DNA of 64,000 bases from [Clostridium] symbiosum (GCA_036419695.1 CP143946.1:352501-416500); one strand, 5' to 3'. Shown: positions 10,046-19,444, counted from the stretch's first letter. Numbers and translations are program-made. The notes: generated from the letters alone by a model not told the origin.

Positions 10046-11230
10046 ATGGAAGCATTGGAAGGAATCAGAGTTCTTGATATTGCTACTGTCATTGCAGCTC
10101 CCTGGGCGGCCGGTCTGATGGCGGATTTCGGCGCGGAGGTTATTAAAATTGAAATGCCCGGGCGAGGTGATGCATTTCGTGCCATGGGGCCTTTGAAAGA
10201 CGGAGTCAGTATTCGATGGCCGGCTATGGGGCGCAATAAGAAGAGCATAACCCTGGATTTCCACAAAGAGGAAGGAAAGAAGCTGTTTCTGGAGCTGGTA
10301 GCAAAGAGCGATGTGGTAATCGAAAATTTTAAAACCGGAACTCTGGATAAATGGGGAATTGGTGTGGAGGTTATGCGTAGGGCCAACCCTAATATTATTG
10401 TTACACATGTTACAGGATACGGACAGACGGGGCCTAATGCGAAGCTGGCCGGCCTCGGTACTCCACTTCAGGCGTTTTCCGGCATGACATACATGACAGG
10501 ATATCAGGATCGCCCTCCGGTCAGCCCTCCATTTGCGCTGGCAGATTATATAGCAGGGTTGAACGCAGTCATCGGCACTATGTTTGCTTTGTATCACCGT
10601 GATGTTTTGAAAGGTATGCCTCAGGAAATTGATATTAGTCTTTATGAGGGGATTTTTCGCATGGAAGAGGCCATGGTGGCGCAGTACGATCAGTTTGGAA
10701 CCGTGCGTGAAAGAAGTCCGATGCCCAATGGTGCCTCCTGCCCTATCGGGACATTTGAAACAAAGGATCATAGATACGTAATTCTGGTGTGCAGCACCGA
10801 TCCTGTTTTTTGGCATCTGTGCGATGCGATGGGCCGTTCCGACTGGCTGCCTAAGTACGAAAAGGCCCAGGAGCGCCTGGCCGATCCAAAGCCGATTATG
10901 GACGCAGTGACAGAGTGGATTGGCGGACTAACCTATGAGGAGATTAAAAAACGTTGTGATGAGTGCGGCGTTCCTATTTCCGCAATCTACAGTATGAAGG
11001 ATATTTTCGAGGATCCTCAGTACAATACGCGTAACGATATTCTCACGGTTCCCTGTGAGGAGTTCGGCAGCATTAAGATGCCGGGGGTATTTCCAATCCT
11101 AAGCGAAACGCCGGGGCAGGTAAAGTGGGCCGGTCCCAAGCTGGGCTCTTACAATCAGGAAATCTATGGTGGTCTGCTGGGGAAGAGTGAGGCGGAACTG
11201 GCTGAGTTAGCAGAAAGCGGAGCTATCTGA
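10046..11230 (+). CDS. Class III CoA-transferase (CaiB/BaiF family)
   Basis: Encodes 394 residues, usual length for the family. It starts LEGIRVLDIATVIAAPWAAG, with MGRNKKSITLDF at about 62-73. The catalytic Asp is expected at residue 167 in FALADYIAG, which is where formyl-CoA transferase carries its nucleophile. It moves CoA from an acyl-CoA donor to a carboxylic acid. It is first in a five-gene operon with a deacetylase, a lyase and two carriers, so it probably activates the imported acid for cleavage by the lyase. The ribosome site is AAAGGAG. The true substrate is unknown. Confidence 0.92.
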   Translation: MEALEGIRVLDIATVIAAPWAAGLMADFGAEVIKIEMPGRGDAFRAMGPLKDGVSIRWPAMGRNKKSITLDFHKEEGKKLFLELVAKSDVVIENFKTGTLDKWGIGVEVMRRANPNIIVTHVTGYGQTGPNAKLAGLGTPLQAFSGMTYMTGYQDRPPVSPPFALADYIAGLNAVIGTMFALYHRDVLKGMPQEIDISLYEGIFRMEEAMVAQYDQFGTVRERSPMPNGASCPIGTFETKDHRYVILVCSTDPVFWHLCDAMGRSDWLPKYEKAQERLADPKPIMDAVTEWIGGLTYEEIKKRCDECGVPISAIYSMKDIFEDPQYNTRNDILTVPCEEFGSIKMPGVFPILSETPGQVKWAGPKLGSYNQEIYGGLLGKSEAELAELAESGAI

Positions 11231-11255
11231 TGTAGGACAGAAAGGAAGTTTCGAT

Positions 11256-12383
11256 ATGGTAGATATTCTAATCCGGGGAGGACGTTTCATAGACCCATTT
11301 AGTGGAATTGACGAAATACGGGATATTGCAGTTAAAAACGGCAGGATTGTTGCGGCCGATCATGAGATGGCAGCGCAGACGATTGACGCCGCAGGATGTC
11401 TTGTGACCCCGGGACTTATAGATGGCCATGCCCATGTAGCGGCGGGAGTGACCGGGCTGGGGGCATCCCCGGAAAGCTGTTATTTTCCGATGGGCGTGAC
11501 CGGAGTTATTGATGCAGGCTCAACCGGTATTGATAACTACCGTGTGTTTCGAGCAAAAATCAGCAGTATGCCAATACACGTCAAAGCGCTTTTAAATGTC
11601 TGTCCGGGCGGGCTTGTTACAAAATCTTATCACGAAAACATTGATCCGGTAAATTACAGGCCTGAGGAGCTCATTCATACCATGCGCAGATATCCGGAAC
11701 ATCTGATTGGCCTAAAGGTGCGCCAAAGCGCTGAAATTGCCGGTGACCTTGGACTCAAGCCCATGAAGGCCATGCTTGAAATTGCGGAAGAGCTGGGCTG
11801 CCCTGTGACGGTACATACTACTAACCCGGCGGGGGAACCGGAAGAAATTATAAAGCTGCTGCGCCCAGGCGATGTCTATGCCCACGTATTCCAGGGAAAG
11901 GGGCGGACGATTCTGAATGAGGAAGAAAAGGTTCTTCCCATCCTGTACGAGGCTCAAAAGAGAGGCGTTATCTTAGATGCGGCCAACGGAGCGAACCATT
12001 TTTCCTACCGCGTAGCAAAGGCCGCTATCAGCCAGGGCATTCTGCCTGATGTGATTAGCACGGACCTTACGGTAAATACGGTCTTTAAGGGAAGACGTGT
12101 ATTCTCACTGCCTTTTGTCATGAGCAAGTATCTTGCGCTGGGGATGAGCCTTTTCCAGGTGATTAGATGCACGACTCAGATTCCGGCCAAAATAATGGGG
12201 ATGGAGCGGGAACTCGGAAGCCTGAACATCGGGACTGCAGCGGATATCAGTATTTTCCGCTGCCTGGATCGTGAGGTGACCTTCGAAGATTTTAACGGAA
12301 ACATAATGACGGGCGGACAGATTTTAAAGACGGAGATGACAATTCTGGATGGAGAAGTAGTTTTTCGCCAAATAGATTTTTGA
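11256..12383 (+). CDS. Amidohydrolase/deacetylase of the EF0837/Atu3266 type
   Basis: Encodes 375 residues of the metal-dependent amidohydrolase superfamily. Metal ligands visible: His58 and His60 (GHAH), Lys154 (GLKVR, likely carbamylated), His187 (TVHTT), His210 (YAHVFQGKG) and Asp270 (ISTDLT). The overall pattern is that of the EF0837/Atu3266 deacetylases, which remove acetyl groups from N- or O-acetylated hydroxy acids. In this operon it could release a free hydroxy acid before CoA transfer. Starts 25 nt after the CoA-transferase with AGAAAGGAAG upstream. Confidence 0.85.
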   Translation: MVDILIRGGRFIDPFSGIDEIRDIAVKNGRIVAADHEMAAQTIDAAGCLVTPGLIDGHAHVAAGVTGLGASPESCYFPMGVTGVIDAGSTGIDNYRVFRAKISSMPIHVKALLNVCPGGLVTKSYHENIDPVNYRPEELIHTMRRYPEHLIGLKVRQSAEIAGDLGLKPMKAMLEIAEELGCPVTVHTTNPAGEPEEIIKLLRPGDVYAHVFQGKGRTILNEEEKVLPILYEAQKRGVILDAANGANHFSYRVAKAAISQGILPDVISTDLTVNTVFKGRRVFSLPFVMSKYLALGMSLFQVIRCTTQIPAKIMGMERELGSLNIGTAADISIFRCLDREVTFEDFNGNIMTGGQILKTEMTILDGEVVFRQIDF

Positions 12384-12417
12384 TTCGGTATTAGTTTTCA
12401 ATTGGGGGACAAATAAG

Positions 12418-13803
12418 ATGAAAGAAAATAAGAAATTTAAGTTTCCACATATTCACGAATATCTGGTCGTGATTACGATGCTTTTGCTCGCCTGTTTTTT
12501 GACCTATCTCATTCCCGCCGGTGAATACACCCGTGAGATGGTTGGCGGAAAGGAAACCGTAATTGCGGACGGTTTTCACTTTATTGAGCAGAGCCCGGTC
12601 TCGCCGTTTAAAATGCTCAATATGATATATCAGGGATTTGTAAAACAGGCAAATCTGATTTTCACAATGTTTTTTATTGCGGGCGGCGTTCAGATGCTTA
12701 TTGACACCAATTCCGTTCACGCATTAATGAGGATTCTGGCTACCAAATTTGCAAAAGCGCCGCGCAAAACGGTTATCGTTATGATGATTGCCTTTGGTGT
12801 CATGAGCGTTCCGATTCAGATGAACTATTTTATTCCATTTTCGGGTGTTGTACTTTCTCTGTGCCTGCTCATGGGTTATGACGCTCTCACAGCGGCAGCG
12901 GTAATTATTACGGCGTCTTCCTTCGGAAGTACCTGCGGTATGCTGAATATCAGCACTACTGCGATTGGAAATACCCTGGCCGGCCTGCCTCTCTACCATG
13001 GCATGGGGTTCCGCTGGATTGGTTTTGGCTGCATGCTAGTGATTACTACGGTCTGCATTCTGCGCTATGCGGAACGGGTGAGGGAGGACGGGACAAAGAG
13101 TATTGTATACGGGATTCCGAATATTGCAGACGTGGGTTCCGTCGAGGATATGCCGGAATTCACAACGAAAGACGGTTTGGTTTTGGCCTCTCTGGCGGCC
13201 GGAGTGGCGGCCCTGATTTATGGCTGCGCAAAATTGGACTGGAGCTATGAGGAAACAGCAGTCTGCTTTCTTGTTACAGGAATTGTCTCACAAATTTTCG
13301 GGCGGAAGAATCTGAACAATATGTGTATCAGTTTTGTCGCCGGCTGCAAAGTGATTATTGGCGCCTGTATCATGATAGGCCTGGCCAGGTCTATTGCCAT
13401 TGCAATGGATGCCGGAAATATTCTGGATACCGTGGTGTATTACTGTGCACAGATTTTGAATTCTATGCCCCGTCTTCTGCAGGGTCCGGGCATGTTTGTC
13501 GCACACACAATTATTAATTTCTTTGTGACTTCCGGTTCAGGACAAGCCAATATTACCATGCCTATCTTCCTGCCTGTGGCCGATCTGATAGGAATGTCTA
13601 AGGAAACGGCGATTTTAGCTTTGAACTATGGAGACGGATTAAGCAATTACATTTATCCCCATTCCTCATCCTTGATGGCTTTCCTGGCTGCCTGCGGTGT
13701 GAGCTACGGAAGTTGGATGAAATGGATGGGAAAAACGTTCGTCGTCTGGGCTGCTTTTGCCTGCCTATTTATGATGCTGGCCGTTGTAGTGGGATATTGT
13801 TAA
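12418..13803 (+). CDS. YfcC-family membrane carrier
   Basis: Encodes 461 residues, about 11-12 membrane segments. The start (PHIHEYLVVITMLLLACFLT YLIPAGEY, written in two parts) and FVTSGSGQANITMPIF, GDGLSNYIYPHSS are typical of the YfcC / DcuC-like ion-transporter superfamily. Members are annotated as amino-acid or C4-dicarboxylate carriers; the substrate here is unknown. It follows the deacetylase by 34 nt and shares the operon with a second, unrelated carrier (CitMHS type), which hints at import of one compound and export or import of another. Confidence 0.85.
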   Translation: MKENKKFKFPHIHEYLVVITMLLLACFLTYLIPAGEYTREMVGGKETVIADGFHFIEQSPVSPFKMLNMIYQGFVKQANLIFTMFFIAGGVQMLIDTNSVHALMRILATKFAKAPRKTVIVMMIAFGVMSVPIQMNYFIPFSGVVLSLCLLMGYDALTAAAVIITASSFGSTCGMLNISTTAIGNTLAGLPLYHGMGFRWIGFGCMLVITTVCILRYAERVREDGTKSIVYGIPNIADVGSVEDMPEFTTKDGLVLASLAAGVAALIYGCAKLDWSYEETAVCFLVTGIVSQIFGRKNLNNMCISFVAGCKVIIGACIMIGLARSIAIAMDAGNILDTVVYYCAQILNSMPRLLQGPGMFVAHTIINFFVTSGSGQANITMPIFLPVADLIGMSKETAILALNYGDGLSNYIYPHSSSLMAFLAACGVSYGSWMKWMGKTFVVWAAFACLFMMLAVVVGYC

Positions 13804-13863
13804 TCAATGTATAATATAGTGATGGCAGCTTAAGGAGTGGCTGCTGGTGGAAAGGACATAGTT

Positions 13864-14823
13864 ATGGGAATGAAAATTATAAAAAAGATCCGTATCTGCG
13901 AGGTTGGCCCCCGTGACGGGCTGCAAAATGAGAAGAAAATCATTTCTGATGAAGATAAGATTGACCTGATCAACACCATGTCTGAAGCCGGTTTTCCTGT
14001 CATTGAGGTGGGGAGTTTCGTCAGCCCCAAGGCAGTGCCGCAGATGGCCAATACAGATGAAGTGTTCCGGCAAATAGAAAAGAGACCCGGTGTGGAGTAC
14101 CGTGCTTTGATTGCCAATGTCCGCGGTGTGGAGCGTGCGGCTGCCTGCGGCTGTGAAAAGGTGAAGCTGAATGTCTCCGCCAGTGTAGCGCATAATCTGG
14201 CTAATCTGAACCGGACTCCGGCACAGAGCGTGGCCGGTTTTTCAGAGTGTGTTGAGAAGGCCAACGCCGCGGATATCGGCATTTCCGGTTCCATTTCCAT
14301 GGCGTTTGGTTCACCCTGGGATAAGGAGATTCCGCTTCAGGATGTTAAAGATATAGTGGATGCTTATTTATTGGTAGGGATTGATGAAATCAGCCTGTCG
14401 GATGCATCCGGTATGGCGTATCCTGTTCAGGTTTACAATCTGTGTACCGAGATGCGCCGCTGTTATCCTCAGGTAAACTGGTGGCTCCATTTTCACAACA
14501 CGCGCGGTTTGGGAATTGCAAATATCCTGGCGGGAATGCAGGCCGGTTTTACACAGTTTGACACGAGCTTTGCCGGCGTGGGCGGCTGTCCGTTTGTGCC
14601 GGGTGCCGCAGGCAATGTGGCGACGGAGGACGTACTGCACATGTGTGAGGAATCTGGGGTGGAGACCGGTATCAACCTGGATCAGGCCATGGCGGTCAGC
14701 CGGAAGGTAGTGGAGCTGGTGGGACATCCCACAGACAGTTACTTGCTGCGTGCCGGAAAAACCAAGGATTTAATCCGCGAGCTGCCGACGGGGCAGATTA
14801 AGAATCAGACTCTGGGAAAATAA
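13864..14823 (+). CDS. Hydroxymethylglutaryl-CoA lyase-like enzyme
   Basis: Encodes 319 residues of the HMG-CoA lyase branch of the HMGL/DRE-TIM metallolyases. Motifs: EVGPRDGLQNE near residues 13-23, metal-ligand HFHNTRG in the second half, and the active-site Cys loop GGCPFVPGAAGNVATED. It would split a 3-hydroxy-3-alkyl dicarboxyl-CoA into acetyl-CoA plus a keto acid. GGAAAGG precedes ATG 13864; the upstream in-frame GTG 13837 lies directly against AAGGAG and is unlikely. Together with the CoA-transferase this gives a complete activate-and-cleave route for an HMG-like acid. Confidence 0.9.
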   Translation: MGMKIIKKIRICEVGPRDGLQNEKKIISDEDKIDLINTMSEAGFPVIEVGSFVSPKAVPQMANTDEVFRQIEKRPGVEYRALIANVRGVERAAACGCEKVKLNVSASVAHNLANLNRTPAQSVAGFSECVEKANAADIGISGSISMAFGSPWDKEIPLQDVKDIVDAYLLVGIDEISLSDASGMAYPVQVYNLCTEMRRCYPQVNWWLHFHNTRGLGIANILAGMQAGFTQFDTSFAGVGGCPFVPGAAGNVATEDVLHMCEESGVETGINLDQAMAVSRKVVELVGHPTDSYLLRAGKTKDLIRELPTGQIKNQTLGK

Positions 14824-14891
14824 GAACAAAATCCCTTATATACGATAAGAAACTTATATTGTGAAATACACAGGAAACGAGGTTTAATCTT

Positions 14892-16199
14892 ATGACTGCA
14901 TTTATTGGATTCGCTATGTTGTTTATCATCATGTTTCTTCTGATGCGGAACAAAATGATGCCTATTGTTATTTTTGTTACGATTCCGGTTGTGGCAGCTT
15001 TGGCGCTGGGCAATAATTTTGCTGAAATTGGAGAGATGGTGAATGGAGGATTAGGATCCGTATGGAAAACTGCCGTTTTGTTCATATTTTCCACGTCCTA
15101 TTTTGGAATTATGAACGATGCGGGAATGTTTGACCCTATTGTAGACGGACTGGTTAAATATGCCAAGGGTAATGTAATCCTAATTACTGTCGCTTCGGCT
15201 ATTGTCGCCGTCTTAGGCCATCTGGACGGAGCCACAGCCACCACCGTTCTGGTTACGATTCCGGCGATGCTGCCTTTATACAAAAGGATGAAGCTTTCCC
15301 CCTATACCCTGCTTTTAATCGTCGGCTGCTCTATGGGCGTGATGAATCTGGTACCCTGGGGCGGACCCATTGTCCGTGTTGCCAGTGTGATGGAGATGGA
15401 TGTCACAGAATTGTGGCATATGCTGCTTCCGTTCCAGGGCGCCTGCCTGGTGGCCGTTATCGCGATAGCCGTAATCTGCGGTGTAATTGAAAAGAAAAAG
15501 GGAGCGGGCCAATTCAGCGCTGAAGAAATTCAGGAGATGTCTGAGACAAAGACGGATGACGCGGCAGCAGCCCTTAAACGGCCTAAGCTGTTCCTGTTCA
15601 ATATCATGCTCACCCTGATTCTTATTATCTGTCTTTGCTTATCGGTTATGCCGACCCATGTATGCTTTATGATTGCCTTTGGTATCGGTATTACGGTGAA
15701 TTATCCCGGCCTCAAGGAACAGCAGGCACGTTTTAAAGCCCATGCCAGTGAATCCCTGAACATGTCGGCTACCCTGCTGGCAGCCGCCGTATTTATCGGG
15801 GTGATGCAGAACTCCGGTATGCTGGACGCCATGGTTGAAGTTCTGCTGGCTGTCATTCCCCATGCTATGGGCCGTTATATGAACCTGATCGCCGGTTTCG
15901 TCAGTGTACCTGTGGGAGCAGTATTGGGAGCGGATACCTTCTACTATGGTGTGTTCCCTCTTCTGGGAGAAGCAGGAGCCGCATTCGGCGTGCCTCAGCT
16001 GGATGTAGGCGTTGCCATGCTGGTCGGCAAAAATGTGGGTATGATTGTCAGCCCTCTGCAACCTACCACGTATCTGGCCTGCGGCCTTGCCGGTGTGGAA
16101 GTGGCGGCACACCTGAAGAAGAATTTCGGCAAAGCCTGGCTCATCAGTATTGTACTTTGTGTGATTGCTTTACTTATGGGTGTGATGCATATTTATTAG
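14892..16199 (+). CDS. CitMHS-family citrate/divalent metal-type carrier
   Basis: Encodes 435 residues with about 11-12 membrane segments and the CitMHS features GHLDGATATTVLVTIPAM and LVPWGGPIVRVAS in the first half and GADTFYYGVFPLL in the second. Family members carry citrate complexed with Mg or Ca using protons. In this operon it may import the branched di- or tricarboxylic acid that the CoA-transferase and lyase process. Last gene of the operon; a GGGAGCGT/ACGCTCCC hairpin without a T-run follows at about 16213-16244. Confidence 0.9.
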   Translation: MTAFIGFAMLFIIMFLLMRNKMMPIVIFVTIPVVAALALGNNFAEIGEMVNGGLGSVWKTAVLFIFSTSYFGIMNDAGMFDPIVDGLVKYAKGNVILITVASAIVAVLGHLDGATATTVLVTIPAMLPLYKRMKLSPYTLLLIVGCSMGVMNLVPWGGPIVRVASVMEMDVTELWHMLLPFQGACLVAVIAIAVICGVIEKKKGAGQFSAEEIQEMSETKTDDAAAALKRPKLFLFNIMLTLILIICLCLSVMPTHVCFMIAFGIGITVNYPGLKEQQARFKAHASESLNMSATLLAAAVFIGVMQNSGMLDAMVEVLLAVIPHAMGRYMNLIAGFVSVPVGAVLGADTFYYGVFPLLGEAGAAFGVPQLDVGVAMLVGKNVGMIVSPLQPTTYLACGLAGVEVAAHLKKNFGKAWLISIVLCVIALLMGVMHIY

Positions 16200-16396
16200 T
16201 ATGTGAGTGGCGGGAGCGTTTGGATTTAAATCTTGACGCTCCCTCACATCTGTGTTACGATGAACAAAATATTCCAAGCCGCAAGATTCGTTCTGCCGGC
16301 GAGGATAACGGCAACCGTATAAGATTAATAATTCAGATGTTGCGCTGACACAAAGAGGATTCTGAGGTGAAAGAGGAGCAGACAGCGGTATTTTTG

Positions 16397-16419
16397 CACC
16401 CTTTTTCAGGGTGTTTTTT
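16397..16419 (+). terminator. Intrinsic terminator
   Basis: CACCCT pairs with AGGGTG around TTTTC, followed by TTTTTT. It insulates the LysR-linked operon from the hydrogenase-maturation operon. The dispersed hairpin element begins right after the T-run. Confidence 0.85.
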
Positions 16420-16420
16420 A

Positions 16421-16515
16421 ATTTATAGGAAATTGCGTCCTATGAATCAAAAAAGCTCCGCAAGGATGCACATGCTGCGCAAAGGTAAATAGCTGCTGAA
16501 GCAGCCGCGCGGCCG
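16421..16515 (+). repeat. Dispersed structured repeat, copy A
   Basis: The element starts ATAGGAAATTGCGTCCTAT (a hairpin), continues GAATCAAAAAAGCTCCGCAAGG, then forms an outer stem GCTGCGC/GCGCGGC (16474-16480 with 16507-16513), a purine-rich internal loop (AAAGGTAAATA) and an inner stem GCTGC-TGAA-GCAGC. Copies B (24770-24880) and C (31501-31629, minus strand) share the sequence; the inner stem in C is GTTGC-TGAA-GCAAC, a compensatory pair change. It is oriented with the downstream hydrogenase-maturation operon, 56 nt before its first gene. Confidence 0.8.
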
Positions 16516-16570
16516 CGCCCGGCGTGAAAACCCGGCGCTCCGCAACCTTTTTAGGCAGGAGAGGAGAATA

Positions 16571-16858
16571 ATGGATTCAAGAGTTGCCCTGATTGGGATA
16601 ATGGTAGAAAAAGAGAGCTCGGTGGAGGCGCTTAATAAACTGCTCCACCAATACAGCAATTATATTGTGGGCCGTATGGGAATTCCCTATCACAAGAGGG
16701 AAATCAATATTATCAGTGTGGTGATTGACGCTCCGGCCGACGTAATCAGCGCCCTGTCGGGTAAGCTTGGAATGCTGCCGGGAGTGACTTCCAAAGCTGT
16801 TTATTCCAAGGTCACCCGGAACAGGGAGGAAGAGGAGAAAACGGATGGGAACGGCTGA
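16571..16858 (+). CDS. TM1266-family iron-only hydrogenase system regulator
   Basis: Encodes 95 residues starting MDSRVALIGIMVEKESSVEALN, with VVIDAPADVISALSGKLG. It matches the small ACT/NikR-C-like TM1266 proteins found almost only next to [FeFe]-hydrogenase maturation genes; role in regulation is presumed from that association. The ribosome site is GGAGAGGAG. Its last 14 nt overlap hydE, so translation is probably coupled. Confidence 0.88.
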   Translation: MDSRVALIGIMVEKESSVEALNKLLHQYSNYIVGRMGIPYHKREINIISVVIDAPADVISALSGKLGMLPGVTSKAVYSKVTRNREEEEKTDGNG

Positions 16859-17900
16859 GCTGAAAGCGCTGATCGACAGGCTCCGGGAGTCGGGGAGTCT
16901 GAACCGGGAGGAATGGATCAGTCTGATTGACGGAAGGACACCGGAACTGGCAGAGTATCTGTTTGAAAATGCCAGAGCCGTGAGAGAGCGGGAATACGGG
17001 AAGGACGTCTACATCCGGGGATTGATTGAATGCAGCAATTACTGCAGAAATGACTGCTACTATTGCGGAATCAGAAGGGGAAACAGGAATGCGCAGCGCT
17101 ACCGTCTGAGCGGGGAAGAAATTCTGTCCTGCTGTGAAAGCGGCTATCGCCTCGGGTTCCGGACGTTCGTACTGCAGGCGGGAGAGGATCCTGTGATGAC
17201 CGATGATTGGGTGGAGACGGTAGTTGGCCGGATCAAAGAGAAATTCCCCGGCTGTGCGGTGACCCTCTCACTGGGAGAAAAAAGCACGTCCGCCTACCAG
17301 AGATTTTTCGATGCGGGAGCCGACCGCTACCTGCTCAGGCATGAGACGGCTGACTCCGGCCACTATGGGACGCTCCATCCGGGGGAACTTTCACTGGAAC
17401 ACAGAATCCGGTGCTTGAGAGAGCTGAAACGGATCGGCTACCAGACCGGCTGCGGTTTTATGGTAGGCTCCCCGGGGCAGACGGCGGAATTTCTGGCAAA
17501 GGATATGGAGTTTATAAAGGAATTAGAGCCGCAGATGGTGGGAATCGGGCCTTTTATCCCACAGCATGATACGCCGTTTAAAGACGAAAAGGCAGGCTCA
17601 TTTGAGATGACGTTATGGCTCTTAGGACTGATCCGCCTGATGATGCCGCGGGTGCTGTTACCGGCCACAACGGCTCTCGGGACAATCCATCCCCAGGGCA
17701 GGGAGATGGGAATTCTGGCCGGTGCCAATGTGGTGATGCCGAATCTCTCACCGCTTGACGTCCGGAATAAATATCTGCTCTATGACAATAAAATCTGTAC
17801 GGGAGACGAAGCCGCCGAGAGCCTGAATTCTCTGAAAAAGAGCATGGAGGCGATTGGATACAGGGTTACGGTCGACCGTGGAGACTATAAATCAAACTAA
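16845..17900 (+). CDS. hydE: [FeFe]-hydrogenase H-cluster radical SAM maturase HydE
   Basis: Encodes 351 residues. A radical-SAM protein with the cluster motif CRNDCYYC near residues 66-73, SAM-binding GEDP, and GCGFMVGSPGQT in the barrel. Helps build the dithiolate bridge of the H-cluster. It overlaps the TM1266-like gene and is followed by hydG after about 100 nt that contain no recognisable terminator, so the four genes are likely one operon. Confidence 0.96.
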   Translation: MGTAELKALIDRLRESGSLNREEWISLIDGRTPELAEYLFENARAVREREYGKDVYIRGLIECSNYCRNDCYYCGIRRGNRNAQRYRLSGEEILSCCESGYRLGFRTFVLQAGEDPVMTDDWVETVVGRIKEKFPGCAVTLSLGEKSTSAYQRFFDAGADRYLLRHETADSGHYGTLHPGELSLEHRIRCLRELKRIGYQTGCGFMVGSPGQTAEFLAKDMEFIKELEPQMVGIGPFIPQHDTPFKDEKAGSFEMTLWLLGLIRLMMPRVLLPATTALGTIHPQGREMGILAGANVVMPNLSPLDVRNKYLLYDNKICTGDEAAESLNSLKKSMEAIGYRVTVDRGDYKSN

Positions 17901-18001
17901 AGAGGAAGAGAATGGTCCAGCGTGTCCTGTCCCTGCAGTAAAATGATACTGCGGACGGGCTGTCCGGTTCCGTCCCCTGACTCCAAAGAAAGGAAAAATG
18001 T

Positions 18002-19420
18002 ATGTACAATCCATCATCAAAGAAAGCGGAAGAGTTTATCAGCCATGAGGAAATCATGGAGACTCTGGCCTATGCCGAGGCCAACAAGGATAATGAGGAG
18101 CTGGTAGACCGGATTATTGCGAAAGCGAGACTCAGAAAAGGCCTTGACCACAGGGAGGCATCGGTCCTTCTTGCCTGTCAGATACCGGAGAAGGTAGAGG
18201 CGGTATATGAGCTGGCAAGACAGATTAAACAGGATTTCTACGGAAACAGAATCGTTATGTTTGCACCTCTTTATCTGTCCAATTACTGTATCAACGGCTG
18301 TGTTTATTGTCCGTATCACCTGAAGAACAAGCACATTGCCAGGAAAAAACTGACCCAGGATGAGATACGCAGGGAAGTGATTGCACTTCAGGATATGGGT
18401 CATAAGAGGCTGGCGCTGGAAACGGGTGAGGATCCGGTCAATAACCCGATTGAATATGTCCTGGAGAGCATCAGGACGATTTACGGAATCAAGCATAAAA
18501 ACGGTGAGATACGCAGGGTGAACGTCAATATCGCCGCCACTACGGTGGAGAACTACAGGAAGCTCAAGGATGCCGGAATCGGGACTTATATCCTGTTTCA
18601 GGAGACCTATCACAGGGAGAGTTATGAGAAACTTCATCCGACAGGCCCAAAACACGATTACTGTTATCACACTGAGGCCATGGACAGGGCAATGGAGGGC
18701 GGAATTGACGATGTGGGCATTGGAGTGCTTTTTGGGCTGGAACTTTACCGGTATGAATTTGCAGGGCTTCTGATGCACGCAGAACATCTGGAGGCGGCTC
18801 AGGGAGTCGGTCCTCATACAATCAGCGTGCCGAGAATCAAGAGGGCCGATGATATTGATCCTGCCCAGTTTGACAATGGAATTGACGACGATACATTTGA
18901 AAAAATTGTGGCCTGTATCAGGGTGGCTGTTCCCTACACCGGAATGATTATTTCCACCAGGGAGAGCAAAAGCTGCAGGGAGAGAGTGCTGAAACTCGGC
19001 GTTTCTCAGATCAGCGGCGGTTCCAGGACGAGTGTCGGAGGGTACGCCGAGGAGGAACCGGAGGATGAAAATTCCGCCCAGTTTGACGTCAGTGATAACC
19101 GGACTCTGGATCAGGTGGTTCACTGGCTGATGGATCAGGGATTCATTCCCAGCTTCTGTACCGCCTGTTACCGCGAGGGCAGAACCGGGGATCGGTTTAT
19201 GAGCCTCTGCAAGAGCGGGCAGATACAGAATTGCTGCCATCCCAACGCCCTGATGACGCTTAAGGAGTACCTGGAAGATTATGCGGCTCCGGATACGCGG
19301 GAAATAGGGGAGAAACTGATTCTTGAAGAGATAAAAAATATACCTAAGGAAAAGGTGCGTGAAATCGTCCTGAAAAATCTGGATGAAATCGAACACGGTA
19401 AAAGAGATTTCCGCTTTTAG
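18002..19420 (+). CDS. hydG: [FeFe]-hydrogenase H-cluster radical SAM maturase HydG (tyrosine lyase)
   Basis: Encodes 472 residues, the usual length. The radical-SAM motif is NYCINGCVYCPYH near residue 95, and the C-terminal second-cluster motif is CTACYREG...NCCHP. Cleaves tyrosine to give the CO and cyanide ligands of the H-cluster. The ribosome site is GAAAGGAAAA and ATG 18002 fits the family start MYNPSSKKAEEFI. No hydrogenase structural gene is in this window, so the maturation genes are unlinked from their target here. Confidence 0.97.
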   Translation: MYNPSSKKAEEFISHEEIMETLAYAEANKDNEELVDRIIAKARLRKGLDHREASVLLACQIPEKVEAVYELARQIKQDFYGNRIVMFAPLYLSNYCINGCVYCPYHLKNKHIARKKLTQDEIRREVIALQDMGHKRLALETGEDPVNNPIEYVLESIRTIYGIKHKNGEIRRVNVNIAATTVENYRKLKDAGIGTYILFQETYHRESYEKLHPTGPKHDYCYHTEAMDRAMEGGIDDVGIGVLFGLELYRYEFAGLLMHAEHLEAAQGVGPHTISVPRIKRADDIDPAQFDNGIDDDTFEKIVACIRVAVPYTGMIISTRESKSCRERVLKLGVSQISGGSRTSVGGYAEEEPEDENSAQFDVSDNRTLDQVVHWLMDQGFIPSFCTACYREGRTGDRFMSLCKSGQIQNCCHPNALMTLKEYLEDYAAPDTREIGEKLILEEIKNIPKEKVREIVLKNLDEIEHGKRDFRF

Positions 19421-19444
19421 CGTCACAAGTCGGGAGGTGTGCGG

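Noticed and set aside
18017..19426. 469-codon open frame on the minus strand
   Set aside because: It is antisense to hydG, whose motifs and ribosome site are clear; the reverse frame is a by-product of codon usage.
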